From positions 17,131,501-17,195,500 of the forward strand of contig NC_086259.1 of NCBI RefSeq assembly GCF_021018805.1: a stretch of DNA of 64,000 bases. The letters run 5' to 3'. Position 1 is the stretch's first letter. Each line of letters opens with the position of its first letter. Shown here piece by piece: positions 13,701-23,463 of this stretch. Below the pieces are notes generated by a model. It was not told where the DNA came from. It made no database searches and was given only the letters and a program-made list of their open reading frames with translations. Origin of the DNA: Prinia subflava. Lineage: Eukaryota; Chordata; Aves; Passeriformes; Cisticolidae. The translations under genes were made by a program, and so were the position numbers.

Positions 13701-14044
13701 TGACTGTTTTGTAAGATTTATTTTCTTTATAATTGGGCAGAAAAGCATCCAAAGGTCTTTACAACTTCCCCTCCACTCAGAAAAACTCTGAATTTCCATG
13801 GGGCAATACAGTTGGCAGGTGTGTGGGCTGGAAGGAGGACACTTCTCAGCATAGCTGATGTGGAGATGCCAGAGCTGAAAAAAGGACTCAATGTACAGCT
13901 ACAATGGTTTGGGGTATTTTTGGTTATTTCTTCTACTCTTCTTCCAGAAGTCATTCTAAGAGTGGAAATTCCCATTCCCCTATCCCATCCTTGTGCTCCT
14001 GTGCTGTTGCACCCATCTGCTTCTGAGGGATCTGCTCATGGCAT
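10731..14044. other. Non-coding stretch, no gene seen
   Basis: Unique sequence with a T12 run at 11182-11193 and an A-rich tract at 12112-12135. Frames of 132 codons (11383-11781) and 150 codons (12540-12992) are open on the plus strand, but neither resembles a known domain. A 199-codon frame starting at 13812 continues into the CR1 fragment and is an artefact. Confidence 0.45.
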
Positions 14045-14275
14045 CATGGGGAGGTTGAGGCTGGATATCAGCAGAAGGTTTTACACCCAGGGGATGGCAG
14101 AGCAGTGGGACAGGTTCTCCAGGGCAGTGGCCACAGCACCAACCCTGGCAGAGCTCCAGGAGCATTTGGACAATGCCCTCAGGCACGGGGGGGTTGTTGG
14201 GGTGTCCTGCACAGGGCCAGGAGTTGCACTTGGATCCTTACGGGTCCCTCCCAGCTCAGGATATTCTGTGAATCT
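14045..14275 (+). mobile_element. CR1-type LINE fragment, 3' end, plus orientation
   Basis: From 14051 the sequence follows the avian CR1 3' region. It runs from GAGGTTGAGGCTGGATATCA through an AGCAGTGGGACAGGTTCTCCAGGG-like segment and a CTGGCAGAGCTCCAGGAGCA segment to TTGGATCCTTACGGGTCCCT. The copy ends with ATTCTGTGAATCT at 14263-14275, the decayed form of the short repeats that terminate CR1. It is strongly 5' truncated, as most CR1 copies are, and keeps no reverse transcriptase. A 199-codon open frame crosses it by chance. The family assignment is firm; the subfamily is not determined. Confidence 0.88.
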
Positions 14276-15989
14276 TTCACTCCCCCAGGGTGTGGATGGA
14301 GCCCCCTGCTCTGAGCACAGACCTGTGCCAGCCCTCAGTGGTTTGTGGGGCGGAGGGAAGGAGATGGGTCCAGTGTGTTGGGACAGCTCAGGACTTGGGG
14401 TGGCCGTGTAGCTAAACTGGTTTTGGCTGACCTGGCCATCCCTTCCCATCTGCAAGCTCCCAGTGAACACCTTCACAATAGTGGAGGAGGCAGAAATGAT
14501 TTTAGCACCTGTCAAGACAAAGCAGGTGACTCTGAGAGCTGGAGCAGCAAAATCTCAAGTGCAGATTCCCCAGTTGTAGCTCCCCTGATCCTTCCTTTCA
14601 TCCCCGCCAGAGAGATTCCAGAGCTGCCCAGCAGCTCCTGCAGCTCAGCAAAACGACAGAACAGCACGCCAGTAATTCTGACATAACAGGAATGACACAT
14701 TAATCTCACAGCTGGGCATCACCAGCAGCGGCCAAAACTCTGTGCAGACAGAAATCAAAGGAGAGTCACACTGTTTCTGGGTCTCACCATTCAGGGGAGC
14801 CCAGGGTACCTGTCCCTCAAAGGGGAGCAGTGGCTTTGAGCACAATGTGGTTCGTGGGAGGCAGAAATTAAAAATGGAGCGTTTCTTTAGTCTAAATTGC
14901 AGCTTTGGTTTTTGGAAATTAATCGCAGCGGGTTAGAGGGCCCAACACGTTTTTAGAAAGATACAAAAGCGTGGTAATCTTTGTTAAAAAAAAAAAAAAA
15001 ATAATGTGTTGTAACAGCAAGACTGCCAGAATTACATCTAGTGTGGAACAACAGGGGCTCTAGTAGGCAGACATAACTTCCACCTTAAGCATTCTGCTAA
15101 TTCCCAGGTACCAAGAGGAGACAGCTTCCCTGTCAATCACTTCTGGGTGCATGACAGCTTATGGCTTAACTGCTCCTATCTTGTATCATTTAACCAGATA
15201 TTGTCTGCTTTGACATTCATGACTGAGATACTTGGCTCGTGACTGGGAATGAGTAAAACAGAGCAGAACAGAGGGATTTCCTTCCCCAGGGGTGGTTGTT
15301 GGGGTGATGGGGCACTCTGGTACTTGTCTCCACAGAAACCCTCCCAGAAGTGCTGCGGAGCAGAGCGAGGGAAGGCTCATGTGTGGCTAAAAACAAGCAA
15401 GGTGACACTGCCCAGGTGCCAGTGGCCTCATCTGTACTCGTTTGTTGGGCTCTGCACAGCCCTGGCCACAAATCAGGGCACACACGGGTGTGGTGGGGCC
15501 AGAGAGGTGCCCCACTGCAGGCCAAAGCATCAGCACAACGTGGGCCTGAGCTGCATCCTCTGCTTGAGCAGTGTGTTATTTGGGTTTGGTTTAGACATTT
15601 AGGAGGATCCTGGGCTGTGGAATGTGTTATCTCCTGCCTGGGTTGTTGTTTGGTTTCCATTTTCTCAATGGAGAGCAATCTGCAGGCACCACGATGGAAA
15701 CGGAGGGGTGGATTCTGCTGCTTCTGTCTGAAGGGGGAAAGTGTCCAGTGCTCAAACCAAGGGAGCCAGTGCTGCCCTTTTTCACACCTACCAGACCTCT
15801 GGATTTTTCCCTAATTCAAATAAATCCACACAAAAAAACTGATGCTGATTATCACTGAGATCAGAACCAAGATGGGGAAGAAGGGATTTTACGCTGTGTG
15901 TCAGAACAACAATATTATTCTTCCTGAATATGTATGACAGAAGAAAACTGATAAGCTACTGACAGCACAAACCAGAAAGAAATATGAGA
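14276..15989. other. Non-coding sequence, no gene seen
   Basis: Unique sequence with an A16 run at 14986-15001. Overlapping frames of about 150 codons on both strands (15217-15678 minus, 15350-15814 plus) are unrecognisable and shadow each other. Confidence 0.45.
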
Positions 15990-16220
15990 TGAGAGGAGAT
16001 TGAGCTCCTTGATCTGTTTGATGTAACCATTACTGTCAGATGAGTATCCTAATTAATGCAGGTGTCTCATTCTAACTGCATGGATCAGGCCACTTTGTCT
16101 TTTCAATAATCTATAGAGCTGTACCTGGCATTAATCTTATTAATGGAACTATTATACTGCTTACAAATTCATTTCCATCTTGAGATTATCTGCTGGATGT
16201 GCTCATGAGCAGAGGGACGT
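15990..16220. other. AT-rich candidate conserved noncoding element
   Basis: The block is unique and motif-dense. TAATTAAT lies at 16050-16057, a SOX-type CTTTGT at 16093-16098, and paired TTAAT words at 16131-16145. The spacing of homeodomain and SOX-type sites within 100 bases is typical of neural or developmental enhancers, but this is an inference from motif content. No exon or repeat is seen. Confidence 0.28.
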
Positions 16221-16850
16221 CTTTCCTCTGAACTGTAAAAATGGGAATCCCCCCAAAGTTCTCTGGATTTGAAGATTTCAAAATTGACTCCTGATGTTGA
16301 GACTTCAAACGTAGATTTTAAGTGTCCAGATGCAGGAAATACAATCTTTCATTTCTACTCTTTAAAACAGTGCTGCTATTTGTATCACATGAAAGAAACC
16401 TTGTAGATTACAGTGTGATGATTTCAGATTAAATTTTAATAATGCTATCAAGTGGAGAGGATTTATCCTCAGATGTCTCTGAAAAGAGGAAAACAGCCTG
16501 TGGGGACCAGTCATTGAAGGCAAAACAGGGTTTTGGTTTTTAGCCCAAGAAAAGGGAGCCCAAATGGGAGTGAAGTTCAGGTTTCCCACCTCCATTTAGT
16601 CACCTGTGCAGTCCACATTTGTCAAAATGGTTTCCTTTGATGAAGTTTCCCCCTTCTCTAAAGAAGACTCTTGAAGGGCAAGTGGCTCTCAAGGGGCCAG
16701 GAAGCAGGAGAAAGAGCTCTGGAGTTGAATGTCGTGGCTGAGAGGAAAAGGACACATGAAAATGAAATTAAGAGTATGAAGGAAAACTCAGGAAATGACT
16801 GATGTCTCCTGAGCATGTCTGAATGCATGCACCCAGGTATCTTCTTTTCA

Positions 16851-16893
16851 ACAAACAAACAAAAATAGTAAATTTATTAAAAATAGTAAATTT
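16851..16893. repeat. Short (CAAA)n tract and 18-bp tandem duplication in the inverted-repeat loop
   Basis: A (CAAA)n stretch at 16851-16865 is followed by two copies of AAAAATAGTAAATTT with a period of 18 bases. These are simple local duplications. Confidence 0.7.
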
Positions 16894-16963
16894 TCATTTG
16901 TTAATTGAAAAAATGAAAAAACCCTTCAGCTGCCAAGTGTATTCCTGTATTTTTGCAAGTCAG

Positions 16964-16986
16964 GGTTTACATAGGCCATGTAAACC
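16964..16986. repeat. Perfect 9-bp palindrome arms with forkhead-like half sites
   Basis: GGTTTACAT at 16964-16972 and ATGTAAACC at 16978-16986 are exact reverse complements around a 5-base centre. Each arm carries GTTTAC or GTAAAC, the core of forkhead binding sites. It sits two bases before the right arm of the 70-bp inverted repeat. Binding by a forkhead protein is inference. Confidence 0.7.
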
Positions 16987-17457
16987 TTTTGGGCTAAAAA
17001 CCAAAACTCTGTTTTGGCTTCAATAAATGGTCCCCACAGGCTGTTTTCCTCTTTTCAGGTTTTATTAAATTTTTTTTCATGTAAACTTTATATGGAAGGC
17101 ATTCTTTTTCTGGAGGGGATTACACCTCAGATGCTGTTTTTCCCTGTAGATTCCTGTATGTCTTGCACACTCGGTGGCACCCTGTTCCTGCAGGTTCTCA
17201 CCTCCCTCTGCCTGGAAATAAACACTGCCCTGGACTCTCCTCTGTGTAACAGGAAAATTAAGTTTAGGAAGACCTTCTCCTCATAGATTCTGTCTCACAA
17301 AGCTGCAAGAAGAGAGACAGAGCAGGAATTAGGGTGTAAACTCACTCTGAGGCAAACTCACAGCTCAGCCTTGCTGGCAGCAGTGGGCTGGGCTGCACAA
17401 GGGCACAGTGCTGGCACAAGCTGAATATTCACCCCCAAAAATAATAATTAAAAAAAT

Positions 17458-17487
<30 letters not shown>
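17458..17487 (+). repeat. (ATC)10 microsatellite
   Basis: Ten uninterrupted ATC units, preceded by an A-rich AATAATAATTAAAAAAA stretch. Its uninterrupted length makes it likely to be polymorphic. Confidence 0.97.
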
Positions 17488-17489
<2 letters not shown>

Positions 17490-18776
17490 TCCCTCCTGCT
17501 CTGGAGATGATCTGCCCAGTGAATGGGAGGCCCATCTCAGCCAAGGTGAGGAGAAGTCATTTAACCTGACAGCTGAGACACAATCCCTTCTCCAAAAGGG
17601 CCCTTTCCAGTGTGCTAGACCTTAATATAGGCAGCTGTATTTTTTCTGCCTCACACTGATGGAGCATGAAAGTTAATAATTTAGATTTCTATTAGAAACA
17701 CAGGCAAAAATGGAAGTGACAATATTATAATAGCACTATGTTTTAACTACTCTTACCAGCTACGTTTGAAGCTTAAAGCTGTCAGGAGCTCTAATAAAAT
17801 GAAATTGAGGTGACAAAAAGAAACAATTCCTTGTTTAAAGCCTTAATTCCTGCACACCTGCTTGGCTGCAGCTGCTGTGTGCCAAAATGAGAGGAGCTAG
17901 GGAATGCCCCATCCCAGATGTGCTGAGAGCCCGTTGCAAAATCAACAACATGGAGGCAGAGGTCTGCAGTGAAAAGCTGCTCCCCACAAAAAAGGGACCC
18001 AGCCTGTTTATTTCTTTTCCTTTTATAATTTTGTGGGTCTGGTTGTGGATTGGCTTCTGGGGTTACTGCCCCTTCACCCCACTGGCCAGACCAGCTGTCA
18101 ACCAACATTATTTTCAGGCTGGAAATATGTAAGCAAAGGACAGTGAACAAAACCAAGAAAGGTTGTTTATGTTCCAAAGTGTGAGAAAGTGAAAAATTGA
18201 CCCTTAATATTGTACAGAAACTAAAGAACTGACTCCATCTTATAAGCAAGTAGAAGGCTTTAAAAAATCTCAGAAAAACCAGGGCAACAAGAGCCCTGTG
18301 CTTGGGGCAGCTGCTGCCTCTGTGTGACCACAGGATGCTGAGCCTGGCTGCAGAAAACCCCCTGAGCACACCCATGTATCTGCAAGCCCATAAAGAGAGG
18401 TGGCCACAGCCTGAGGAGGTGCAGGCTCTTAATTTCAGCCTGAAAGTCGCCGTGCAGTTCAGACGTGTATTGATCTGCGTGCTGTGCGAGCACTTTATGA
18501 GTGATTTCTGATGTGAGTGTCAGGTGAGAGGCATGAATGGAGACCTAATTAAATTGTGTACAAAGTGCACGCAGTAAATCTCCCTGGCAGTGCCAGCCTG
18601 CCTTGGAGCAGCCCAGGAGAGCAGGCAGGATGGCATAAATGAAAGATAAAGAAATACTAACAGTGCAACAGCTTGGCTCGTGAGACAGGAACGTGGCACA
18701 GCTGGGGATGTCACAGGAGAAAATGTGCCATTCCTGGGACATGCTGCACAGTCCTAAACCACAAAACAATGGGAAC

Positions 18777-18811
18777 TTTGCTCTTAAATAACATTTTGCT
18801 CTTAAATAACA
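18777..18811. repeat. 18-bp tandem duplication, two copies
   Basis: GCTCTTAAATAACA occurs at 18780 and again at 18798, a period of 18 bases with near-identical flanks. Confidence 0.8.
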
Positions 18812-19011
18812 GCCTTGTGTTTCTCCCCTGTGTCATAGCCATTATTCCATCAGTGTTTTAAATTAATGCAATCTCTATCTGTGGTCCATCCCGATAGGCT
18901 TTTATACCCACTGTAACATTGCAGAGACAAGGAGAGTGCAGAAATAATAGGGAAGTGAAAAATTATTGTTATTTTTTCTGTTAGAGAACTATCAATATTA
19001 GTACAATGAGG

Positions 19012-19019
19012 TTTTTTTT

Positions 19020-19052
<33 letters not shown>
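19012..19052. repeat. Long poly(T) tract
   Basis: Forty T in 41 positions, broken only by a G at 19020; the last 32 are uninterrupted. Long homopolymers of this length are uncommon in bird DNA because active poly(A)-tailed LINEs are lacking. It could be the tail of a minus-strand retrocopy, but no source transcript or target duplication is evident downstream. The exact length may be unreliable as sequenced. Confidence 0.93.
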
Positions 19053-19055
<3 letters not shown>

Positions 19056-20371
19056 ACAGTGCTACTGTCCTTTGAGGAGAGTGGGCCCTGCTCAGGATGA
19101 GCTGGGTGAAATACAGGATCTTCACATTCAGCTTTTGGATGGATGAGTATCTCACAGCTACGATGAATTAACAGCTTTATGACAACATTTTCAAAAGCAA
19201 AGTAATTTTGGATGTGTCTATCAGGATGGATGAAAACAGATGCAAGTTTTTTCTGCCTTCAGTCCTGGCTAGTTGAAAATTCTGGTGTGGAAGTTAGACA
19301 CAGCTGCTTTCTGCTTTTGGGAAATACCACAGCCAAGGTAATAAATACTAGTGGAAATAAATACTACAATATATTGGCTTGGGCATAGCATGGCACTAAC
19401 TTATCTCTACAGCTTTTTGGGCTGGAGCTGGCTTGTATTTCTGCACAAAGGAGCTAAGGTCCAGGTCAAGGTATTAAACACTGGCTCCCCTGAATGACTA
19501 CCCAGAGCTGAATTACAGCTGGCTTGGTTTGGGGATTTGGGGTTGTTGTTTTCCTCAGCTTCTGCTGAAGATGGGACTCGAGAGTTTTTCCAAAAGGTAC
19601 CACTTCTTCCCTGAAAAAAAACTGGTCCAGAATCTGCACTGTGTTCCCTCTAAACTCCTGCAGTGGTCCTTGGACAAGGAGAAAGCTATTCCCAGCCTTT
19701 TATCTTGGCCGTGTGGCCTGGGACCTATTTAAATTTTACTCATCTGTTCTCTTCATTAAGTCTGCACTGGGGTGAGAGTCTTCTCTTTTACCTCTGGGTT
19801 TTACCTCTGGGTTTCCTCACATTGTGCCCGTGCCCCTCCTGGATAATGGGATGGAGCAGGGCATGCTAAGGAAATCTGCTCATTTGTAAAGGCAGTCGTT
19901 AATAAGAATCAAGACGGCTTTACCACAGGGGTGCCAGCATCACTTGGCTGACAAGGTCCCTTACGATCCTGGAGAGATTTTAATGGCTTGAACAGGTTGA
20001 TGTTGTCATTTCCAATTTGCTGAACCATCTGACAGTGTTCCCAACAATTAGCACGAACAAAATATGGAAATGTGTTATCTTTTGCATTAAAAAAAGAAGA
20101 CGGGAAGCTGCCTGGTCTCTGGAGTTGTATAACAACTTGTTATTCTGAAGTGCTTGCTTTGACTTTAAATAGATTTCAGTACAGCAGAGTCACCCTAACC
20201 TTGGGATAAATTTAGCTGTCGCCTGAGTCAGTAGCGGGGTTTGGGATCATTAAAAGCCCATCAGGAATTAGCACGTGCTTCCTGCGGTCGGAACTGCTGG
20301 AGGTGCTGGTTCTGCTCCTGCAGGATATCCCAGAGAGGGGCAGTGCTGGCCACACGAGGGGACAGGGATCA
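19053..20371. other. Non-coding sequence, no gene seen
   Basis: Unique sequence with no recognisable exon. Open frames are all short (under 70 codons apart from one that enters the minisatellite). Confidence 0.5.
19788..19813. repeat. Perfect 13-bp tandem duplication
   Basis: TTACCTCTGGGTT is present twice without a gap, at 19788-19800 and 19801-19813. Confidence 0.9.
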
Positions 20372-20643
20372 CTGCTGAGACTCCCAGGCACAGGGGCAGT
20401 CCCTGCTGAGACCCCCACACAGAACACCTGCTGAGACCCCCAGGCACAGGGGCAGTCCCTGCTGAGACCCCCGGGCACAGGGGCAGTCCCTGCTGAGACC
20501 CCCATGCACAGGGGCAGTCCCTGCTGAGACCCCCAGGCACAGGGGCAGTCACTGCTGAGACCCCCAGGCACAGGGGCAGTCCCTGCTGAGACCCCCAGGC
20601 ACAGGGGCAGTCCCTGCTGAGACCCCCAGGCACAGGGGCAGTC
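20372..20643. repeat. GC-rich minisatellite, 31-bp unit, nine copies
   Basis: Units begin with CTGCTGAGAC at 20372, 20403, 20428, 20459, 20490, 20521, 20552, 20583 and 20614. All spacings are 31 bases except the second unit (20403-20427), which is 25 bases and has a variant interior. Units differ by one or two bases, for example CCCATGCAC or CCCGGGCAC in place of CCCAGGCAC. Because 31 is not a multiple of three, the reading frame rotates every unit. Each minus-strand frame therefore passes through the same three phases, and two open frames of 119 and 151 codons result. These frames are repeat artefacts, not proteins. Each unit carries a C5 and a G4 run. The array is probably length-polymorphic. 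Confidence 0.95.
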
Positions 20644-22259
20644 GTTTCACCCCCTCCACCTCTGCAATCCCCAGCAGAGGAGCAGAGTGACTCACCCAGG
20701 GTCACACAGAGGGATGGACCCAAGCTCCAGCTTGTCTCCTGCTCCTACAGGGGGCGAAGAGAGGAGAGCCAAGCCAGGGCAAATGAACGCCCATGAATCA
20801 GGAGATGCTTCCAGGGAGGTCATCCACTCTTGGTTGTTGAGATGAAAAGGTTGCTTTTGTTTCTGGAGTGGAGACGAGACCGTGAAATGCAGCTGTCAGC
20901 TAAGGAGAGACTGAAAGGAGCACCTCACATATATTTTTTAGTGTGATGGCAGTTGCAGTCATTTTAGACCCACCATATCTTGTATTAAGAAGAAATACAT
21001 CTTCTGGCTCCTGACATGGGGCTGTTGCTTGCACTGCCTGTGACATGGAGTCACCTTCTCTGAGAGCGGGGCAGAGTGAGGAGGTTTTTAGCTGTCCAGC
21101 AGGACGAGGGTTTTACACTGAATTCTGAGTGCAAAGCAGTAGGAGGTTGTACTCAGGGGAAGCAGCGTTCATCCCCGGGTTTTTCCTTCCCCACCCTCAG
21201 TGAGCATCTTGCACTGTGTGTTGGGTTGTGCCTGTGCTTTTGAGCACATCCTTTCTTTTTATCCTTCTGAGGGGGAGAAGGGATTTGGGGGACAACAGGA
21301 GGCTCGTTCAGAGTGCATGCAGCTCTTGTGGGAAACACAGGGGAAATCTGGCTTTAAATAAAGCAGCCAGGCTGGGCTCCATGATGTGTCCCCACGCAGG
21401 ATGAGGGCAGGAGTCAGCCCTGCCAACCCCTGTCAGCAGGGAAGTGGCCCTTATTTGTCACTGTGTGCCAACAGATGATGAATTACGGCTCAGGTGTTGC
21501 TACCTGAGGTAAGGCAGGTCCTGTGACCCAGGAGGTCGAAGCCTTGGCAGGCTGCATCCGTCTTGGCACTGAGAGCAGCACTGCAACCAACCCCAGACAC
21601 CTCATCTGGGTGTGCCACCCTGGCAGGGGGACAAAACCGGGAGAGGGGAGCCCCAAAGCTGCTTCCTGACCTTCATGTGTGCATTCAGCAATGCTCTGCT
21701 TTCCATGCTTCAGATTTCTGTATTTTTAACCTCCAGTGACTCCTCAGGGCTTTGGTGCACCCGCTCATGGCTTGTAGGAAAAGCAACCACCAAACATTGG
21801 AGCGTTTGAGCATCAGCCTCATGTAGGAAATGAAGGTCTCCTCCTCAACCAACCAAACCCCAAGCCAGGAGCGTAGGAAGAATTTTTGTTTCTTTGCAGG
21901 TTTTCATGCTGCTTTTCCTGGAGACAGTTTTGAGAAAGACTGTCAGAATATCTTCAACAAAATAAAGAGACACACGGGGAACTGCAAAAGCTCAGAATTG
22001 AATATAAATATGAACTGACAAGCTGCTTCATTTGGTATCATTAAACTTCACAGTTAGACTTTTTTTGAAGACCAAATTATCATGTAAAAATATGCCTGTA
22101 GTGTTAAACTTGAGATGAAAACTGCTTATTTTTGTGTTTAGTGCAATAACTAGTAGGAGGAAAAGTTTCTGTGGTCTGATGTTTCATAGGGTTTTGATTT
22201 TTACATTCACAGCAGCTCAATTATGAATAATATTCATGATGCTGCAAACACATGGGGGT
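20644..22259. other. Non-coding sequence, no gene seen
   Basis: The first part is GC-moderate; from about 21960 it becomes strongly AT-rich just before the TATA-like box and CpG island. No exon, RNA gene or interspersed repeat is recognised. Confidence 0.45.
20744..20757 (+). promoter_or_regulatory. CTCF-like motif
   Basis: CCTACAGGGGGCGA matches the CTCF core CCASYAGRKGGCRS at 11 of 14 positions by eye, including the CAGGGGGCG heart. It lies 100 bp beyond the minisatellite. Occupancy is not shown by sequence alone. Confidence 0.3.
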
Positions 22260-22267
22260 TATAAAAG
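22260..22267 (+). promoter_or_regulatory. TATA-like box upstream of a CpG island
   Basis: TATAAAAG occurs in an AT-rich flank about 100 bp before CpG density rises. It matches the TATA consensus well on the plus strand. Whether it drives transcription is unknown; no downstream exon is recognised, so any product would be an unannotated noncoding RNA. Confidence 0.25.
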
Positions 22268-22364
22268 TGAAGCAAACCAGGATGATTTTAAGATTATTTG
22301 ATACTCTGAGGTTTAACCCAAAAGCTGAAGGCACAGACTAATGGAGCTGAGCAGCTGAGCCAGA

Positions 22365-22640
22365 ACAGCCCGAGCAGGAGGAAAGAGCTCGCTCCTGGCT
22401 CAGCGCCTGCTGCTGCACAAATATCCCGAGTTTTCAATAAGAAAAGGGCCTTTTCGAGGTTTCCCGGGTAGGCCGGTGCCAGAGGGACCCGAGTGACCGC
22501 TGGATGTCACTGTTAAGTCACAGAAGCACCCCGGGCACCCCGAGCGATGCCCCCAGTGCCCGGCGCTCCGTGCGCTGCCCGCGGCGGGAGCGCTCGGAGC
22601 CGGGAGCGCCCCGGGCTGCCGAGAAGGGAACGGCGCTTTC
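22365..22640. promoter_or_regulatory. Compact CpG island, possible promoter
   Basis: From about 22456 to 22640 I count about 23 CpG in about 185 bases, in GC-rich text (CCCGCGGCGGGAGCGCTCGG is at its heart near 22577). A sparser flank starts at 22369 and scattered CpG persist to about 22855. The island is sharply bounded by AT-rich DNA on the left and falls off quickly on the right. A minus-strand frame of 93 codons (22400-22681) spans it, but the translation is low-complexity Ala/Pro/Gly/Ser-rich and unconvincing. The likeliest readings are a promoter of an unannotated transcript or an orphan CpG island acting as a regulatory element. Confidence 0.6.
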
Positions 22641-23040
22641 TGGTGGCTTCCCACTATTTTTAAGAGTTGTGCAAAGTTCAAAGTGCTGAGACAAAGCTGT
22701 TCAGAGACGGGGTGAAGTTTAGGACAGCAAGAAAATAAAATGAGATCTGGCTTTCGCCTCCCTCTCAGACAAATCCCCAGAGCAGAGTAGCTGAACGCTG
22801 CCCGGGCCGGGGGTTTGTTTGGATATTCAAGGTGTGAGGATTTGTAGGCTGCTCGATTTTCCTGCTATGAATGCTGCAGGAGTGAAAAAGTGATGTAATT
22901 CACTGGCACAAACAAACAGGCTTGATATTAAATCAGAGCAATGAATCCTGCTGTGACCTGGGTGTAGCCCTCGGGATTTTTCTCCCAGGATGTGGATGTG
23001 TGGATAAATTCCTTCCATATCTAAACACACGCTCAGTCCT
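22641..23040. other. Non-coding flank between the CpG island and CR1
   Basis: Mixed sequence with scattered CpG up to about 22855, then ordinary unique sequence. No splice-bounded exon can be supported. Confidence 0.4.
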
Positions 23041-23463
23041 AGAATCACAGAGCCTTAGAATGATTTGGGTTGGAAAGGGACCTGAAAGCTCATGTAATTC
23101 CAATCCCCCTGCCATGGCAGGGACACCTTCCACTGTCCCAGGCTGCTCCAAGCCCTGTCCAACCTGGCCTTGGACACTGCCAGGGATCCAAGGGCAGCCA
23201 CAGCTTCTCTGGGCACCTGTGCCAGAGTTCCCCAGCCTCACAGGGAAGAATTCCTTCCTAATATCCAAGCCAAGCCTACTCTTTTTCAGTTTGAAGCCAT
23301 TCCCCCTTGTCCTGTCACTTCAGGCCCTGGTAAAAGCCCCTCTCCAGCTCTTCTGTGGGCCCCTTCAGGCACTGAAAAGCCACAATTAGGTCATCCTGAA
23401 ACCTCCTCTTCTTCTGGCTGAGCAATCCCAATTCTCTCAGCCTTTCCTGGTATGAGAGGAGTT
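23041..23463 (-). mobile_element. CR1-type LINE fragment, 3' end, minus orientation
   Basis: The plus strand shows the reverse complement of a CR1 3' end. A decayed AGAATCACAGA terminal repeat at 23041 is followed by TTGGGTTGGAAAGGGACCT, then the CCATGGCAGGGACACCTTCC, CAACCTGGCCTTGGACACTG and AGGGAAGAATTCCTTCCTAA segments. It stops at about 23463 in the CTCTCAGCCTTTCCTGGTAT segment, so it is a roughly 420-bp, 5'-truncated copy. The wording is close to the CR1 copies common in neoavian and passerine genomes and only moderately diverged. The open frames over it (155 codons plus, 111 codons minus) are by-products. Confidence 0.95.

Larger units (their letters stand above)
16479..17058. repeat. 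Inverted repeat, 70-bp arms at 16479-16548 and 16989-17058
   Basis: The sequence at 16479-16548, starting CTGAAAAGAGGAAAACAGCC, is the reverse complement of 16989-17058 with 66 of 70 positions matching and no gaps. The arms are separated by about 440 bp. Weaker similarity may extend outward on both sides: both outer flanks hold a CATGAAA word and an AATTTTAATAA-like word at different spacing. So the pair may be two copies of one unrecognised repeat in opposite orientation rather than a simple local inversion. Neither arm looks like CR1. The loop contains its own short repeats. Confidence 0.9.
17059..19011. other. Non-coding sequence, no gene seen
   Basis: Unique sequence apart from the microsatellite and small duplication listed separately. 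A minus-strand frame of 194 codons (17791-18375) is open but unrecognisable. The AT-rich part at 17625-17800 is motif-rich like the other candidate regulatory blocks. Confidence 0.45.

Noticed and set aside
13812..14411. 199-codon open frame on the plus strand, the longest in the window
   Set aside because: Its middle part is translated CR1 3' sequence and the rest matches no protein I know.
17791..18375. 194-codon open frame on the minus strand
   Set aside because: No domain, signal or splice context is recognisable, and composition is like neighbouring non-coding DNA.
20268..20723. 151-codon minus-strand frame encoding a periodic Gly/Pro/Cys-rich protein
   Set aside because: It is a translation of the 31-bp minisatellite; all frames stay open because the unit lacks stops in the three phases it rotates through.
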